A DNA stretch of 64,000 nucleotides from Rhodococcus koreensis (GCF_900105905.1 NZ_FNSV01000005.1:6510001-6574000), one strand, 5' to 3'; shown: positions 51,685 through 60,918, counted from the stretch's first letter. Program-made: numbers and translations. The notes: generated from the sequence alone by a model not told the origin.

Positions 51685-52497
51685 TCAGCCCAGCGACAGG
51701 TCGGAACCGATCCGCTCCGCCGTCGCGACGAGTTTCGGCACCACCGTCGCCTCGACGTCGGAGCGCGTGTACTGGGTGCCCTGCAGCGAGGAGTTGAGGG
51801 CGGCGACCACGGCGCCCGTCCGATCGCGGATGGGAACGGCCGCGCCGCGGATGCCGACCTCGAGTTCGTTCTCCGACATCGACCAGCCGTCCCTGGCGAC
51901 CTGCCCGACCGCGGTGCGCAGCTGGTCGACGTCCGAGATCGTCTGCGGGGTGAACGACTGGAACGTGGTGGTCTTCAGGTAGTCGCCGAGAGCGTCGGCC
52001 GACAGTCCCGCCAGCAGCACCCGCCCCGTGGACGTCGCGTACGCGGGGAACCGCATGCCCACCGTGATGGAGATGCGGATGATCCGGGGTGAGCGGACCC
52101 GCGCCACGTACACCACGTCGGGGCCGTCGAGGATGGTGACGGAGATGGTCTCGCCCAGTTCCTTCGCGAGAGCCTCGATGTGCGGATCGGCGACCTGCGG
52201 CAGTCGCAGCGCGGCAAGATACGAGAAACCGAACCGCAGCACCCGGGGCGTGAGCGAGAAGTTACGGCCGTCGAGACGCAGGAAACCCTTGTCCACCAAG
52301 GTGAGCAGAATGCGGCGCGCCGTGGAGCGGGTGATCCCGACGCTCTGCGCCACCTCGCTCAGCGTGCGCTCCCGGTGCTGCTCGTCGAAACATTCGAGGA
52401 CGCTCAGTCCGCGGTCCAGTGACTCGAGGAAGTACCGTTCACCCGATGCCGGCTGCTCGGCCACCTCAGCAGCCACCTGTTTCGCACACGCCGTCAT
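51685..52497 (-). CDS. IclR-family regulator of the shikimate-type operon
   Basis: 270 residues. N-terminal winged HTH (RTLSEVAQSVGITRSTARRILLTL), then the effector domain with LGETISVTILDGPDVVYVARVRSPRI. It resembles PcaR/PobR-type regulators of aromatic acid catabolism. Convergent with the dehydrogenase gene (4 bp between stops). An 18-bp palindrome (52501-52518) sits 3 bp before its ATG and overlaps the end of the DUF2252 gene. It is the obvious candidate regulator for the GTTCG-N5-CGAAC sites. Confidence 0.88.
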   Translation of the reverse strand: MTACAKQVAAEVAEQPASGERYFLESLDRGLSVLECFDEQHRERTLSEVAQSVGITRSTARRILLTLVDKGFLRLDGRNFSLTPRVLRFGFSYLAALRLPQVADPHIEALAKELGETISVTILDGPDVVYVARVRSPRIIRISITVGMRFPAYATSTGRVLLAGLSADALGDYLKTTTFQSFTPQTISDVDQLRTAVGQVARDGWSMSENELEVGIRGAAVPIRDRTGAVVAALNSSLQGTQYTRSDVEATVVPKLVATAERIGSDLSLG

Positions 52498-52500
52498 GGT

Positions 52501-52518
52501 ACCGGTCTACAGACCGGT
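52501..52518. promoter_or_regulatory. ACCGGTCT-AC-AGACCGGT inverted repeat
   Basis: 8-bp perfect arms with a 2-base centre, lying between the DUF2252 stop (inside the repeat) and the IclR ATG at 52497. Either an IclR autoregulatory operator or a weak terminator for the DUF2252 transcript. Confidence 0.4.
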
Positions 52519-53907
52519 CTCCGCGGGAAGCCGCCCCGACTTCACCGCCGCCCGCAGCGCGTCGTAATCCTTCTCGGACTGGTCCGCATACAGTCGGGCC
52601 CAGGCGGTGATCGCCAGGTCGAACGATTCCCCGTTGCCGAGATATCCCGCGACGAAGGCTGATCCGGGGCTCTGGCTGTGCGCACGGGCGAGCATCGTGC
52701 CGCACAGTGCTGCATATTTCATGGACTGCGCCGGTTCCAGGGTCTGCAGGTCGACGGACCCCTTCATGTCGCGGAACTGCCGCAGGTAGAAGTCGCGCCG
52801 AAGTCCGTCGTCGCCCTCGACGCCGCGCACCCACCCCAGAAACGGGTCCGACTGCGCCTGGAGGATGCGCTGCGCGCCGACGACCCGGGAACCCTGACCG
52901 TTCTTCGCGACCGCACGAATGATCGAGTCCGGTGCGGTCGCGACCTTCCCGTGCGTCTCCAGAACCGACCGCGGTGCTTCCTTGGCCTGCAGGAAGAGCG
53001 GCTCGCCGGCCGGCCCCTGCAGCAGCAGCAACCAGCAGCGGGTCCCGACGCTGCCCACGCCCACGATGCGCATCGCATAATCGACCACTTCGTACTGCGT
53101 CAGCAACAGTCGAATGTCCGCGCGCAGGGTGTCGAGGTACAGAAGGTACAACTCGGTGATGCGGCCCAGGTCGTACTTCGTCGAATGTCGGATGACGGGG
53201 AACTGGTCGACGATGTGGGGCTTGCCGTCCTCCTCCATGGTGGTCAGCTTCCGGAGGACCTGTTCGGACGTCCGTTTGCGTGCCTTCTCGGCGATCGCGC
53301 GGATCCGCTGCTTCTGCGCGCGCGGGTCGTGCTCGAGGACGTCGGTCTCCTCCTGGAAGTAGTACCGCTCCGTGGCGGTCAGCTGAAACAGTGCACTCAA
53401 AGTGTTGCGGTACGCGCGGACGGCTGCGCCCGTGGCGTCGGCGCACTGCGCCTCGGTGTACGAGTTGGCGCGTCCGTGGATCCACACGCTCGCGGCGAGG
53501 CGGCGCACATCCCACTCCCACGGCGCCGGGTAGGACTCGTCGAAGTCGTTGAGGTCGAACAGCATCCGGCGTTCCGGTGAGGCGAACAGCCCGAAGTTGG
53601 CAAGGTGCGCGTCGCCCGAGGCGATGACCTGGCAACCGGTGACCGGTGAGTCGGCGAGATCGTGTGCCATCATCGCGGCCGACCCGCGGTACAGCGCGAA
53701 CGGTGATTCGAGCATCCGTCCGACCCGGATCGGCACGAGGGTCTGCAGCCGGGTGGTGTTCTGCTCTTCGATCACCGCCACCGGGTCGCGCTCGGGAAGG
53801 GCGAATGCACCCTGCGCTTTGCGGGAGAGTGTTTCGCGTGCGGCCTTACCGGCCGAACGTCGGGCATCGATCACCGTGGTCCTACCGGCTCGGGAAGACG
53901 TGGCCAT
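52507..53907 (-). CDS. DUF2252 protein
   Basis: 466 residues, DUF2252 family. The conserved block SGDAHLANFGLFASPERRMLFDLNDFDES resembles the catalytic loop of aminoglycoside-phosphotransferase-like kinases (GDxHxxN with a later DFD-like metal motif), so a small-molecule kinase is plausible. The substrate is unknown. ATG at 53907. The family is widespread in actinobacteria. It ends 9 bp before the IclR gene on the same strand and may run into it. Confidence 0.88.
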   Translation of the reverse strand: MATSSRAGRTTVIDARRSAGKAARETLSRKAQGAFALPERDPVAVIEEQNTTRLQTLVPIRVGRMLESPFALYRGSAAMMAHDLADSPVTGCQVIASGDAHLANFGLFASPERRMLFDLNDFDESYPAPWEWDVRRLAASVWIHGRANSYTEAQCADATGAAVRAYRNTLSALFQLTATERYYFQEETDVLEHDPRAQKQRIRAIAEKARKRTSEQVLRKLTTMEEDGKPHIVDQFPVIRHSTKYDLGRITELYLLYLDTLRADIRLLLTQYEVVDYAMRIVGVGSVGTRCWLLLLQGPAGEPLFLQAKEAPRSVLETHGKVATAPDSIIRAVAKNGQGSRVVGAQRILQAQSDPFLGWVRGVEGDDGLRRDFYLRQFRDMKGSVDLQTLEPAQSMKYAALCGTMLARAHSQSPGSAFVAGYLGNGESFDLAITAWARLYADQSEKDYDALRAAVKSGRLPAETGL

Positions 53908-54004
53908 GGTTCGAGTCTAGGCACCGGACGCGCTCGGGAGGACGCTTTGCGCTGCGCGGTGGGGGAGTATGGACAGGGTGCGGTCGCGCGACGGGAGGAC
54001 ATCC

Positions 54005-55081
54005 ATGGGACAGCGACTTTTCGCGGCCACCGCGGCGCTGCTGGTTGTCGCGTGCGCGGCCTGCCAGTCCGAGGGGAGTTCGGCGCAGGTGTCGCCGACC
54101 AGCGCGGCCGCCGCGCCGTCCGCCGCCGCGCCGGCCGTCGTGGCGTCCGACCTCGACGTGCCGTGGGGGATAGCGTTTCTGCCGGACGGGACGGCGCTGA
54201 TCGCGGAACGGGACAGCGGCGCCATCCGGCACCTGCAGGCGGACGGGAGCGCCACCGTGATCGGCGAGGTGCCCGGTGTGTCGGCGCAGGGCGAATCGGG
54301 ACTGCTGGGCCTGGCCGTCTCGCCGAACTACGCGACGGATCGGACGATCTACGCGTACCTGACCACCGGTGACGACAACCGGGTGGTTTCCCTGCCCTTC
54401 GACGGCAACAGCCTCGGCGAGCCGGCCCCGATCCTCACCGGCATCCCCGCCGGATCGATCCACGACGGCGGCCGGATCGCGTTCGGCCCGGACGGCAAGC
54501 TGTACGTCGCCACCGGTGAAGCCGGCGACCGGCCGCGCGCCCAGGACCCGTCCTCGCTCGGCGGGAAGATCCTGCGCATCGACCCCGACGGATCGATCCC
54601 GGCCGACAATCCGACTCCCGGATCGCCCGTGTGGTCGCTCGGGCACCGCAACGTGCAGGGCCTGGCGTGGGACGACGCAGGCAGGCTGTGGGCCACCGAG
54701 TTCGGCGCGAACACCTGGGACGAGCTGAACCTGATCGAACCCGGCGGCAATTACGGATGGCCGGAGGTCGAGGGACGGGCCGGCGAGGCGGGCTTCGTCG
54801 ACCCGGTGATCCAGTGGTCCACCGGCGAGGCGTCCCCGTCCGGTCTCGCGTTCCACGACGGCGCGCTGTGGGTCGCGGCGCTGCGCGGCGAACGGCTGTG
54901 GCGGATCCCCGTGGGCGCAGACGGTGCGGTCGGTGAACCGCAGTCGCTGTTCGAGGGCGAATACGGGCGGCTGCGGACCGTCGTCGCGACACCGGACGGC
55001 ACCGTCTGGTTCAGCACCAGCAACCGCGACGGCCGCGGCGATCCGGGAGCGTCCGACGATCAAATACTGGAGATCCCGTGA
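54005..55081 (+). CDS. PQQ-type sugar dehydrogenase lipoprotein
   Basis: 358 residues, soluble aldose/sorbosone dehydrogenase family, six-bladed beta-propeller. Lipoprotein signal with Cys17 or Cys20 (VVACAAC). Motifs: VPWGIAFLPDGTALIAERDSG, ESGLLGLAVSPNY, GGRIAFGPDGKLYVATGEAGD, GHRNVQGLAWDDAGRLWATEFG. GGGAGGAC precedes the ATG at 54005. It would oxidise aldoses at the outer face of the membrane using PQQ or a related quinone; no PQQ synthesis genes are in view. A hairpin overlaps its stop. Confidence 0.88.
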   Translation: MGQRLFAATAALLVVACAACQSEGSSAQVSPTSAAAAPSAAAPAVVASDLDVPWGIAFLPDGTALIAERDSGAIRHLQADGSATVIGEVPGVSAQGESGLLGLAVSPNYATDRTIYAYLTTGDDNRVVSLPFDGNSLGEPAPILTGIPAGSIHDGGRIAFGPDGKLYVATGEAGDRPRAQDPSSLGGKILRIDPDGSIPADNPTPGSPVWSLGHRNVQGLAWDDAGRLWATEFGANTWDELNLIEPGGNYGWPEVEGRAGEAGFVDPVIQWSTGEASPSGLAFHDGALWVAALRGERLWRIPVGADGAVGEPQSLFEGEYGRLRTVVATPDGTVWFSTSNRDGRGDPGASDDQILEIP

Positions 55082-55117
55082 GTACTTGTCAACCGCAGGA
55101 CGTTGACAAGTACTCAC
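55078..55117. terminator. Bidirectional hairpin, PQQ dehydrogenase and TetR genes
   Basis: Perfect 16-bp stem GTGAGTACTTGTCAAC (55078-55093) and its complement (55102-55117), 8-base loop. The stop of the plus-strand gene (55079-55081) is in the first arm, and the stop of the minus-strand TetR gene (55114-55116) is in the second. Confidence 0.8.
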
Positions 55118-55779
55118 AGGCGGCGGAGCGCAAGACCGTCCAGCACGAGGGCGAGTTTGTCCTCCATCCAGCCGCGGTCCTGCCACGTCGATTCGTCGCC
55201 GAGGGCCTGCGCCAGCACCGGCGAGCCGCCCCAGCTGTCCTGATACGCCTCCCGGGCGGTCCGCGAATCGGTTGGGCTGACGGTGTCGTCCAGACCGCCC
55301 ATCATCGAGAACTGCGTCATGGTCAGTTCGGCGACGAAATCGACGACCAGCAACGCGTCCCGTGTGGAGAATCCCTGCCGGTGCAGCGACAGCACGAGTG
55401 TTTCGATGCAGTCCACCACCCCGGACGGTGTGCCGGGGACGGTCAACTCCACCTGCGCCAGCCCCGGGTACCGTTCGAAGCTCGCCCACAACCGGTCCGC
55501 GAACGCGAGAAGCAGTTCCCGCCAGTCCAACTCGGGGTCGGGCCAGTCCATCGACCGGGCCACGTGATCGACGCACGCCCGCAGCAGCGCCTCGCGGTCG
55601 GGAAAGTAGCGGTAGATCGTGGAGTGGCTGACCCCCAGCCGGCGCGCCACCGCGGGCATCGTCAGGGTGCTGAGGTTGTCGGCGAGGGCCGCCTGCACGA
55701 TGTCGTCCTCGGACAGCGATCGGGGACGCCCGGTGCGTTTTCCCACCCGGGCACCGCCGACCGAGTCCGAGGTGCTCAC
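55114..55779 (-). CDS. TetR-family regulator
   Basis: 221 residues. N-terminal HTH: ALADNLSTLTMPAVARRLGVSHSTIYRYFPDREALL (residues about 30-66), then a helical ligand-binding domain with no recognised partner. GTG start at 55779. The helix-turn-helix is standard; ligand unknown. The dehydrogenase lipoprotein is convergent, so its target is not obvious; autoregulation is likely. Confidence 0.88.
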   Translation of the reverse strand: MSTSDSVGGARVGKRTGRPRSLSEDDIVQAALADNLSTLTMPAVARRLGVSHSTIYRYFPDREALLRACVDHVARSMDWPDPELDWRELLLAFADRLWASFERYPGLAQVELTVPGTPSGVVDCIETLVLSLHRQGFSTRDALLVVDFVAELTMTQFSMMGGLDDTVSPTDSRTAREAYQDSWGGSPVLAQALGDESTWQDRGWMEDKLALVLDGLALRRL

Positions 55780-55825
55780 ACCTCTAGCCTGCCATCAACC
55801 TCCACCCAGCCGCCTTGCCCGCCGC

Positions 55826-55874
55826 GACGAACGGGACGCTCGTTGCGTTCGATCGAACGAGCGTCCCGTTCGTC
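55826..55874. terminator. 19-bp stem hairpin after the 108-residue gene
   Basis: GACGAACGGGACGCTCGTT (55826-55844) pairs perfectly with 55856-55874 around an 11-base loop. It lies 60 bp beyond the stop of the minus-strand gene at 55935, so it serves as its terminator; it also lies upstream of the TetR gene. Confidence 0.75.
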
Positions 55875-55934
55875 CGGGAGGGGAGGGGGAGGGGTGAGGT
55901 GAGGCAGGGGAAGGCCGGCGCGAGATCTAGCGGT

Positions 55935-56261
55935 TCAGGTCCAGGGTTGGACCGGCGGCGTGACCCACATGATCTTCTCGTCGCGGTGTGCCGGGGTGGC
56001 GGCGGGATGGTCGGGGTGGCGCTGCGCCCACGCCGTCTTCTGATCGAGCAGTTCGACGACGGTGAGCCAGGTTTCCATGGTGCTCGGCGGGTTCGTCTCG
56101 GCCGCCCGGGCGAGTTTGCGCAGCGTGCTGTCGGTCAGGTCGAGCAGTTCCTGACCGCTGATCCCGCGATCCCACACGTACCGCGCGAGTCCCATCGCCT
56201 TCTCTCGTCGCCGCTTCGCTGCGCCCTCGGTGTGCGCGAAGTCGACTTCCTGAGGTTCCAT
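55935..56261 (-). CDS. Conserved protein of unknown function
   Basis: 108 residues, soluble, charged. It contains EGAAKRRREKAMGLARYVWDRGIS and NPPSTMETWLTVVELLDQKTAWAQRHPDHP, helical; no recognised domain. ATG at 56261 with a GAAGGGAAG site. The long frame upstream of it is a shadow of the spermidine-synthase-like gene on the opposite strand. Monocistronic and divergent from that gene. Confidence 0.7.
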   Translation of the reverse strand: MEPQEVDFAHTEGAAKRRREKAMGLARYVWDRGISGQELLDLTDSTLRKLARAAETNPPSTMETWLTVVELLDQKTAWAQRHPDHPAATPAHRDEKIMWVTPPVQPWT

Positions 56262-56381
56262 CGTCTTCCCTTCTCGTGCGCGTCTCCACGGTAGGGCACC
56301 CGCGTGTCGGACCGGTATCGTGGGAGGACGATTCTCGCAGCAGACGCGAGCGGGCGGCGCGAGCAGTAGGGAAGACGGACG

Positions 56382-57233
56382 ATGGGGAGGCAGCGCGGCG
56401 GTCGGGCTGCCAGGACATCCGACGGGGGTCCGGTCCCCGGTGTGTACCCGATCGACACGGGGACGTGCGAACTCGCCGTGGACAACCTCAACCCGCACGG
56501 CTGGGTGCTGAAGGTGAACGGCGTCGAGAGTTCCCACATCGACCTGTCGGACCCCACGTATCTGGATTTCGAGTACATGCGGTGGATCGCCGAACTGGTC
56601 GCTTCGCACTGGGGAACGGATCGGCGGGTGCGTGCCCTGCACCTCGGGGGCGGCGCCTGCTCGCTCGCCCGACATCTCGCCGCCCGCTATCCGGATGTCC
56701 GGCAGGTGGTGGTCGAACTCGACGGCAAGCTCGCCGAACTGGTCCGTGAATGGTTCGACCTGCCGCGGGCCCCACTGCTGCGACTGCGGGTGGGGGAGGC
56801 GCGGGCGGTCACCGAGACGTTGACGGAGTCGAGCCGCGACCTGATCGTTCGCGACGTGTTCGCCGGCAACACGACTCCGGCACCGTTGACGACCACGGAG
56901 TTCACCGGGCACGTGCGGCGGGTGCTGGCACCCGGAGGGATCTACGTGGTGAACTGCGGCGACACCCGCGACCTCGTCCTCGCGCGCCGGGAGGCGGCGA
57001 CCATCGGCAGCGTGTTCCCGCACACCACGATCATCGCCGATCCGGCCATGCTCAAGGGACGCCGCTACGGCAACATCGTGATCGCGGGCAGCGACGTGCC
57101 GATCGGCGACGATCCCGCACTCGTCCGCACACTGCTGGGCGGCGGTGTACCCGCCCATGTGTGGGACGACGGGCAGGTGCGGACGTTCGCCGGAGCCGCC
57201 CGGGTGCTGCGCGACGCGGATTCCGGCACCTAG
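56382..57233 (+). CDS. Spermidine synthase-like protein
   Basis: 283 residues, class I methyltransferase fold of the spermidine-synthase type. RALHLGGGACSLARHLAARYPDVRQVVVELDGKL is the glycine-rich loop followed by the acidic strand end that binds the nucleoside. DLIVRDVFAGNTTPAPLTTTEF is the active-site loop; the aspartates needed for putrescine binding are only partly present, so true spermidine synthesis is doubtful. Such orphan relatives without the N-terminal membrane part are common in actinobacteria. It ends in a CTAG stop overlap with the convergent GntP gene. Confidence 0.82.
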   Translation: MGRQRGGRAARTSDGGPVPGVYPIDTGTCELAVDNLNPHGWVLKVNGVESSHIDLSDPTYLDFEYMRWIAELVASHWGTDRRVRALHLGGGACSLARHLAARYPDVRQVVVELDGKLAELVREWFDLPRAPLLRLRVGEARAVTETLTESSRDLIVRDVFAGNTTPAPLTTTEFTGHVRRVLAPGGIYVVNCGDTRDLVLARREAATIGSVFPHTTIIADPAMLKGRRYGNIVIAGSDVPIGDDPALVRTLLGGGVPAHVWDDGQVRTFAGAARVLRDADSGT

Positions 57234-58621
57234 ACGAACACCCAGATCAGCGAGGCCATCGCGAAGCCCACCACCGACAGGATGGTTTCGAGCACCGTCC
57301 ACGTCTTCAGGGTGTCTTTCACCGACATGTTGAAATACCGTGACACGATCCAGAATCCGCCGTCGTTGACGTGGCTGGCGATGATGGATCCGGCCGACAC
57401 GGCGATCACGATCAGGGCGATCTGCGCGGACGAGTAGTTCCCGGCCGCGACCGACGGTTCGATGACGCCTGCGGTGGTGACGATGGCGACGGTCGCCGAA
57501 CCCTGGGCGATGCGGAGTGCGCAGCTGATCAGGTACGCGGACAGGATGACCGGGAGACCGAGCGCGTCCATCGAGTCGGCCAGGGCCTGTCCGACTCCGG
57601 TGGCCCGCAGGACCGCGCCGAAGAACGCACCGGCACCGACGACCAGCAGGATCATGCCGACCGGCTTCAGCGCCGCCGCAGACATCGCACCGATCTCCTG
57701 CGCCGTGATCCCGCGCCGGGTCCCCAGCAGGTACAGCGCCAGCAGGACGGCGATGGTCAGCGCGATCGTGGGGGTGCCGAGGAAGATGAGGACCGACAGC
57801 AGCGTCGAGCCTTCCTCGAGGACCACGTTGCCGACCGTCGCGCCGAGGATCAGCACCATCGGCACCAGGATGATGAACGAGATCAGCCAGAGTGGCGGCG
57901 GGTTCTTGTCGGCTTCCTTCTCCTCCGGGATGAACTCGTCGGGGACCTCGATGATCACGCGCTTGCCGATCCAGCTACCCCAGACCACGCCGCTGACGAA
58001 CCAGGCGGGGATGCCACAGGCGAGGCCCATGATGATGATCCAGCCCATGTCGACGTGCAGCAGACCGGCCGCGGCGACGGGGCCCGGGTGCGGGGGCAGG
58101 AACGCGTGGGTCATGGACAGGCCGGCGAGCATCGGCATCGCGTACAGCACCAGCGACTTACCGCCGCGCTTGGCCGCCACGTACACCAGCGGGGCGAGGA
58201 TGAAGATGCCGATGTCGAAGAAGACGGGGATGCCGAGTACGAGACCGGTGACACCCATCGCCAGCGGTGCGCCCTTGGGCCCGAACAACTTCAGAAGACG
58301 CTCCGTCAGCACGTCGGCGCCACCCGAGCGTTCCATCATCGCGCCGAGGACGGTGCCGAGGCCGATGATCGGGGTGATGTGCCCGAGGATCCCGCCGAAG
58401 CCCTTCTCCAGAATGGAGTCGGCCGCCGACGTCGGGGTGCCCACCAGTTCGACCACCGACACTCCCGCGATGAGAGCGACGCCGACGCCGACGACGATCA
58501 GCGCGATGAACGGCTCGAGCTTGAGTTTGATGATGAGGACCAGCAGCACGGCGATGGATATCGCTGCGAGAGTGAGGAGTCCGGCTGTGTCGTGCTGCAG
58601 CCAGTCGACGAACGACGTCAT
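57230..58621 (-). CDS. GntP-family gluconate-type permease
   Basis: 463 residues, about 12 membrane helices, GntP branch (proton symport of gluconate and related sugar acids). Seen: GFGGILGHITPIIGLGTVLGAMMERSGG, HAFLPPHPGPVAAAGLLHVDMG, SATVAIVTTAGVIEP and SHVNDGGFWIVSRYF, signatures of the family. It is the last gene of the operon that starts at 62241. Here the cargo is predicted to be an amino sugar acid such as N-acetyl-D-glucosaminate or D-glucosaminate, based on the neighbours. The 29-bp gap to the aldolase holds its ribosome site. Confidence 0.9.
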   Translation of the reverse strand: MTSFVDWLQHDTAGLLTLAAISIAVLLVLIIKLKLEPFIALIVVGVGVALIAGVSVVELVGTPTSAADSILEKGFGGILGHITPIIGLGTVLGAMMERSGGADVLTERLLKLFGPKGAPLAMGVTGLVLGIPVFFDIGIFILAPLVYVAAKRGGKSLVLYAMPMLAGLSMTHAFLPPHPGPVAAAGLLHVDMGWIIIMGLACGIPAWFVSGVVWGSWIGKRVIIEVPDEFIPEEKEADKNPPPLWLISFIILVPMVLILGATVGNVVLEEGSTLLSVLIFLGTPTIALTIAVLLALYLLGTRRGITAQEIGAMSAAALKPVGMILLVVGAGAFFGAVLRATGVGQALADSMDALGLPVILSAYLISCALRIAQGSATVAIVTTAGVIEPSVAAGNYSSAQIALIVIAVSAGSIIASHVNDGGFWIVSRYFNMSVKDTLKTWTVLETILSVVGFAMASLIWVFV

Positions 58622-58650
58622 TGCGTCTCCAGGGAGAAGGGGAAGGGTGC

Positions 58651-59280
58651 TCAGGCCGAGAGCGCGGTGACGAACGCGCGGGCGCGGTCGGTGATGTCGG
58701 TCCAGTTGCCTGCCGCGACACTGGACGGTGGGACGACGCTGGTGCCCGCGCACACGGCGAGTGCGCCGGCGTCGAGGAACTCGCGGGCGTTGGAATCGTT
58801 GATCCCGCCCGACGGCAGGAGTTCCACGCCGGGATACGGGCCGTGCAGGTCGGAGAGGTAGCGGGGGCCGAGCCGCTTGGCGGGGAAGATCTTGACCGCG
58901 GCGGATCCGAGGTCGACGGCCATCGCCACCTCGGTGGGGGTGAACGCGCCGAGGAAGACGGGAATCGACCGTCCCGTAGCGACTTTCGCGACGTCCGGGC
59001 GGATACCGGGGGTGACGAGGAACCGGGCGCCGGCGTCGATCGCGGCCGCGGCCTGATCGCCCGTCATCACGGTCCCGACGCCGAGAATGCTGCCCGCCGC
59101 TGCGGCGGCGTCGGCGGCGCGGCCGAGGTGGTGGAGCACGTCGGGGGTGGTGAATGTCAACTCGACCGTCCGGATTCCGCCCTCGGCGAGCGCATGGCAC
59201 AGGTCGGTGGCGTCGGGGATGGTCTCCGCACGCACCACCGTCAGTGCCCGGTCGGCACGCAGGATGTCGATCTCGGTCAT
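58651..59280 (-). CDS. eda: KDPG aldolase (2-keto-3-deoxy-6-phosphogluconate aldolase)
   Basis: 209 residues, Eda family. Schiff-base Lys130 in VKIFPAK, Glu40 at the position of the catalytic Glu, GAFTPTE and PSGGIN phosphate-binding blocks. It splits 2-keto-3-deoxy-6-phosphogluconate into pyruvate and glyceraldehyde-3-phosphate. Length is typical (205-215). ATG at 59280 overlaps the deacylase stop by 4 bases (59277-59280). It complements the divergent PfkB-type kinase at 62462. Confidence 0.92.
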   Translation of the reverse strand: MTEIDILRADRALTVVRAETIPDATDLCHALAEGGIRTVELTFTTPDVLHHLGRAADAAAAAGSILGVGTVMTGDQAAAAIDAGARFLVTPGIRPDVAKVATGRSIPVFLGAFTPTEVAMAVDLGSAAVKIFPAKRLGPRYLSDLHGPYPGVELLPSGGINDSNAREFLDAGALAVCAGTSVVPPSSVAAGNWTDITDRARAFVTALSA

Positions 59281-60896
59281 CGGACTGCTCCTCCTTGTTC
59301 GCGGCGCAACGATCTTCCGGCGGTCGCGCCGGTGAGGCGGCCGTCCTCGAGGGCGAGGCGGCCACGAACGAATACGTGAGAGAAACCGGCCGCAGCCTGA
59401 CGCGGCCGGGCGTAGGTCGCGGTGTCGCCGACCGTGTCCGGATCGAAGAGCACGAGGTCGGCGGCGTAGCCGCGGCGGACGTATCCGCGGTCGACGAGCC
59501 GCAACCGGGTCGCGGCGCGGCCGCTGAGGTGACCGACGCATTCCTCGAGGGACATCAGGCCGAGGTCGCGGCTGTAGTGCCCGAGGTAGCGTGCGAACGT
59601 TCCCCACCCGCGGGGGTGCGGTTTCGCGCCGACCAGCAGTCCGTCGCTGCCGCCGGTGTGCCGGGGGTGCTGCATGATCGCGCGCACGTTCTCCTCGTGG
59701 CCGACGTGTTGCAGGATGCCGCTGCCGAGTTGGTCGCGGACCAGGATGTCGATGCACACGTCGAAGGGGTCGCGATTCTCGGCGACGGCGATGTCCGCGA
59801 CGGTCTTCCCGACGTAGGCGTCGAGTTCGGGATTCTGCACGCCGCTGATCTCGAGGGTGTGCCACTCGGCGATCACGCCGTGGCAGCCGTCGGATCCGGT
59901 GACCTCGAGATGCTCCCGGATGCGTTCGAGCGCAACCGGATCCCGGAGCCGGTCGAGGGTCTGCTCCATGCTGCCCGCCGACGCCCAGCTCGGCAGGATC
60001 GCCGACAGTGTGGTGGCGCCGGGAAGATACGGGTAGGTGTCGAGGCTGATGTCCGCACCGGCGGACTCGGCCGCGTCGAGCAGGGCGAGCAGTTCCGGGG
60101 CGCGGCCCTTGTTGGGTCCGAAGTTCAGCGTGGCGTGGGCGAGGTGCAGTGCGCACCCGGCCCGCGACGTCAGATCCACCATTTCGGCGTAGGCCTCCAT
60201 GGCACCGGCGCCGTACGACCGGTGGTGCGGGGAGAAGTAGCCGCCGTATTCGGCGACGGTCCGGCACAGTGCCAGCAACTCCTCGTTGTCCGCGTACATC
60301 CCCGGCGTGTAGGTCAGCCCCGCGGACAACCCGACGGCGCCCTCCACCATGGACTGCGCCACGATCCGCTGCATCTCCTCGATCTCGGGCCGTGTCGCCG
60401 GACGATCGTCCCAGCCCACCACCAGCGCCCGGACCACCCCGTGCGGGACGAGATACGCGACGTTGGTGGCGATCCCGCGATCGAGCCTGTCGAGGTACTC
60501 GCCCACGCTCCGCCAGGAGAAGTCGAAGCCCTCGGGATCGGTGTTCCATCCGGCGATCTTGCGCCGGACCACGGCGAGCACGTCGTCGGTGACGGGTGCG
60601 TAGGACAGTCCGTCCTGGCCGAGTACCTCGGTGGTGACCCCCTGCGTGATCCGCGACGGGTGCTCGGGATTCAGCAGGATCTGCAGGTCAGAGTGGGCGT
60701 GCATGTCGATGAAGCCGGGCGCGAGCACCAGGCCGTCGGCGTCGATCACACGATCCGCGGCGGGGAGTGCGGTCGCGGAGTGGTCTGCCTCGGGCCGGAT
60801 GTCGGCGATCCGGTCGCCGTCGACGAGCACGTCGGCGCGGTACCTCGGCGCCTCCGACCCGTCGACGACGGTGGCGGAACGGATCAGAGTGGTCAT
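59277..60896 (-). CDS. N-acyl-D-amino acid deacylase-like amidohydrolase
   Basis: 539 residues, amidohydrolase superfamily, D-aminoacylase branch. It has the metal site GFIDMHAHSD (His66, His68), later HHRSYG, and HLAHATLNFG, and a beta-sandwich made from the N- and C-termini (LVLAPG and AADLVLFDP). Family members remove the acyl group from N-acyl-D-amino acids. With a KDG-pathway operon and GntP permease, the predicted role is to deacetylate N-acetyl-D-glucosaminate; a D-amino acid substrate is the alternative. It starts 22 bp after the deaminase gene. Confidence 0.88.
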   Translation of the reverse strand: MTTLIRSATVVDGSEAPRYRADVLVDGDRIADIRPEADHSATALPAADRVIDADGLVLAPGFIDMHAHSDLQILLNPEHPSRITQGVTTEVLGQDGLSYAPVTDDVLAVVRRKIAGWNTDPEGFDFSWRSVGEYLDRLDRGIATNVAYLVPHGVVRALVVGWDDRPATRPEIEEMQRIVAQSMVEGAVGLSAGLTYTPGMYADNEELLALCRTVAEYGGYFSPHHRSYGAGAMEAYAEMVDLTSRAGCALHLAHATLNFGPNKGRAPELLALLDAAESAGADISLDTYPYLPGATTLSAILPSWASAGSMEQTLDRLRDPVALERIREHLEVTGSDGCHGVIAEWHTLEISGVQNPELDAYVGKTVADIAVAENRDPFDVCIDILVRDQLGSGILQHVGHEENVRAIMQHPRHTGGSDGLLVGAKPHPRGWGTFARYLGHYSRDLGLMSLEECVGHLSGRAATRLRLVDRGYVRRGYAADLVLFDPDTVGDTATYARPRQAAAGFSHVFVRGRLALEDGRLTGATAGRSLRREQGGAVR

Positions 60897-60918
60897 GGTG
60901 TGAGTCCTCGGCGGGGGA

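Noticed and set aside
56382-57233. True spermidine synthase (speE)
   Set aside because: The nucleoside-binding part is present, but putrescine-site aspartates are incomplete and no polyamine gene is adjacent.
57371-58861. 496-residue plus-strand frame opposite the GntP gene
   Set aside because: Composition dominated by Asp, Arg and Gly, with no hydrophobic core; antisense shadow.
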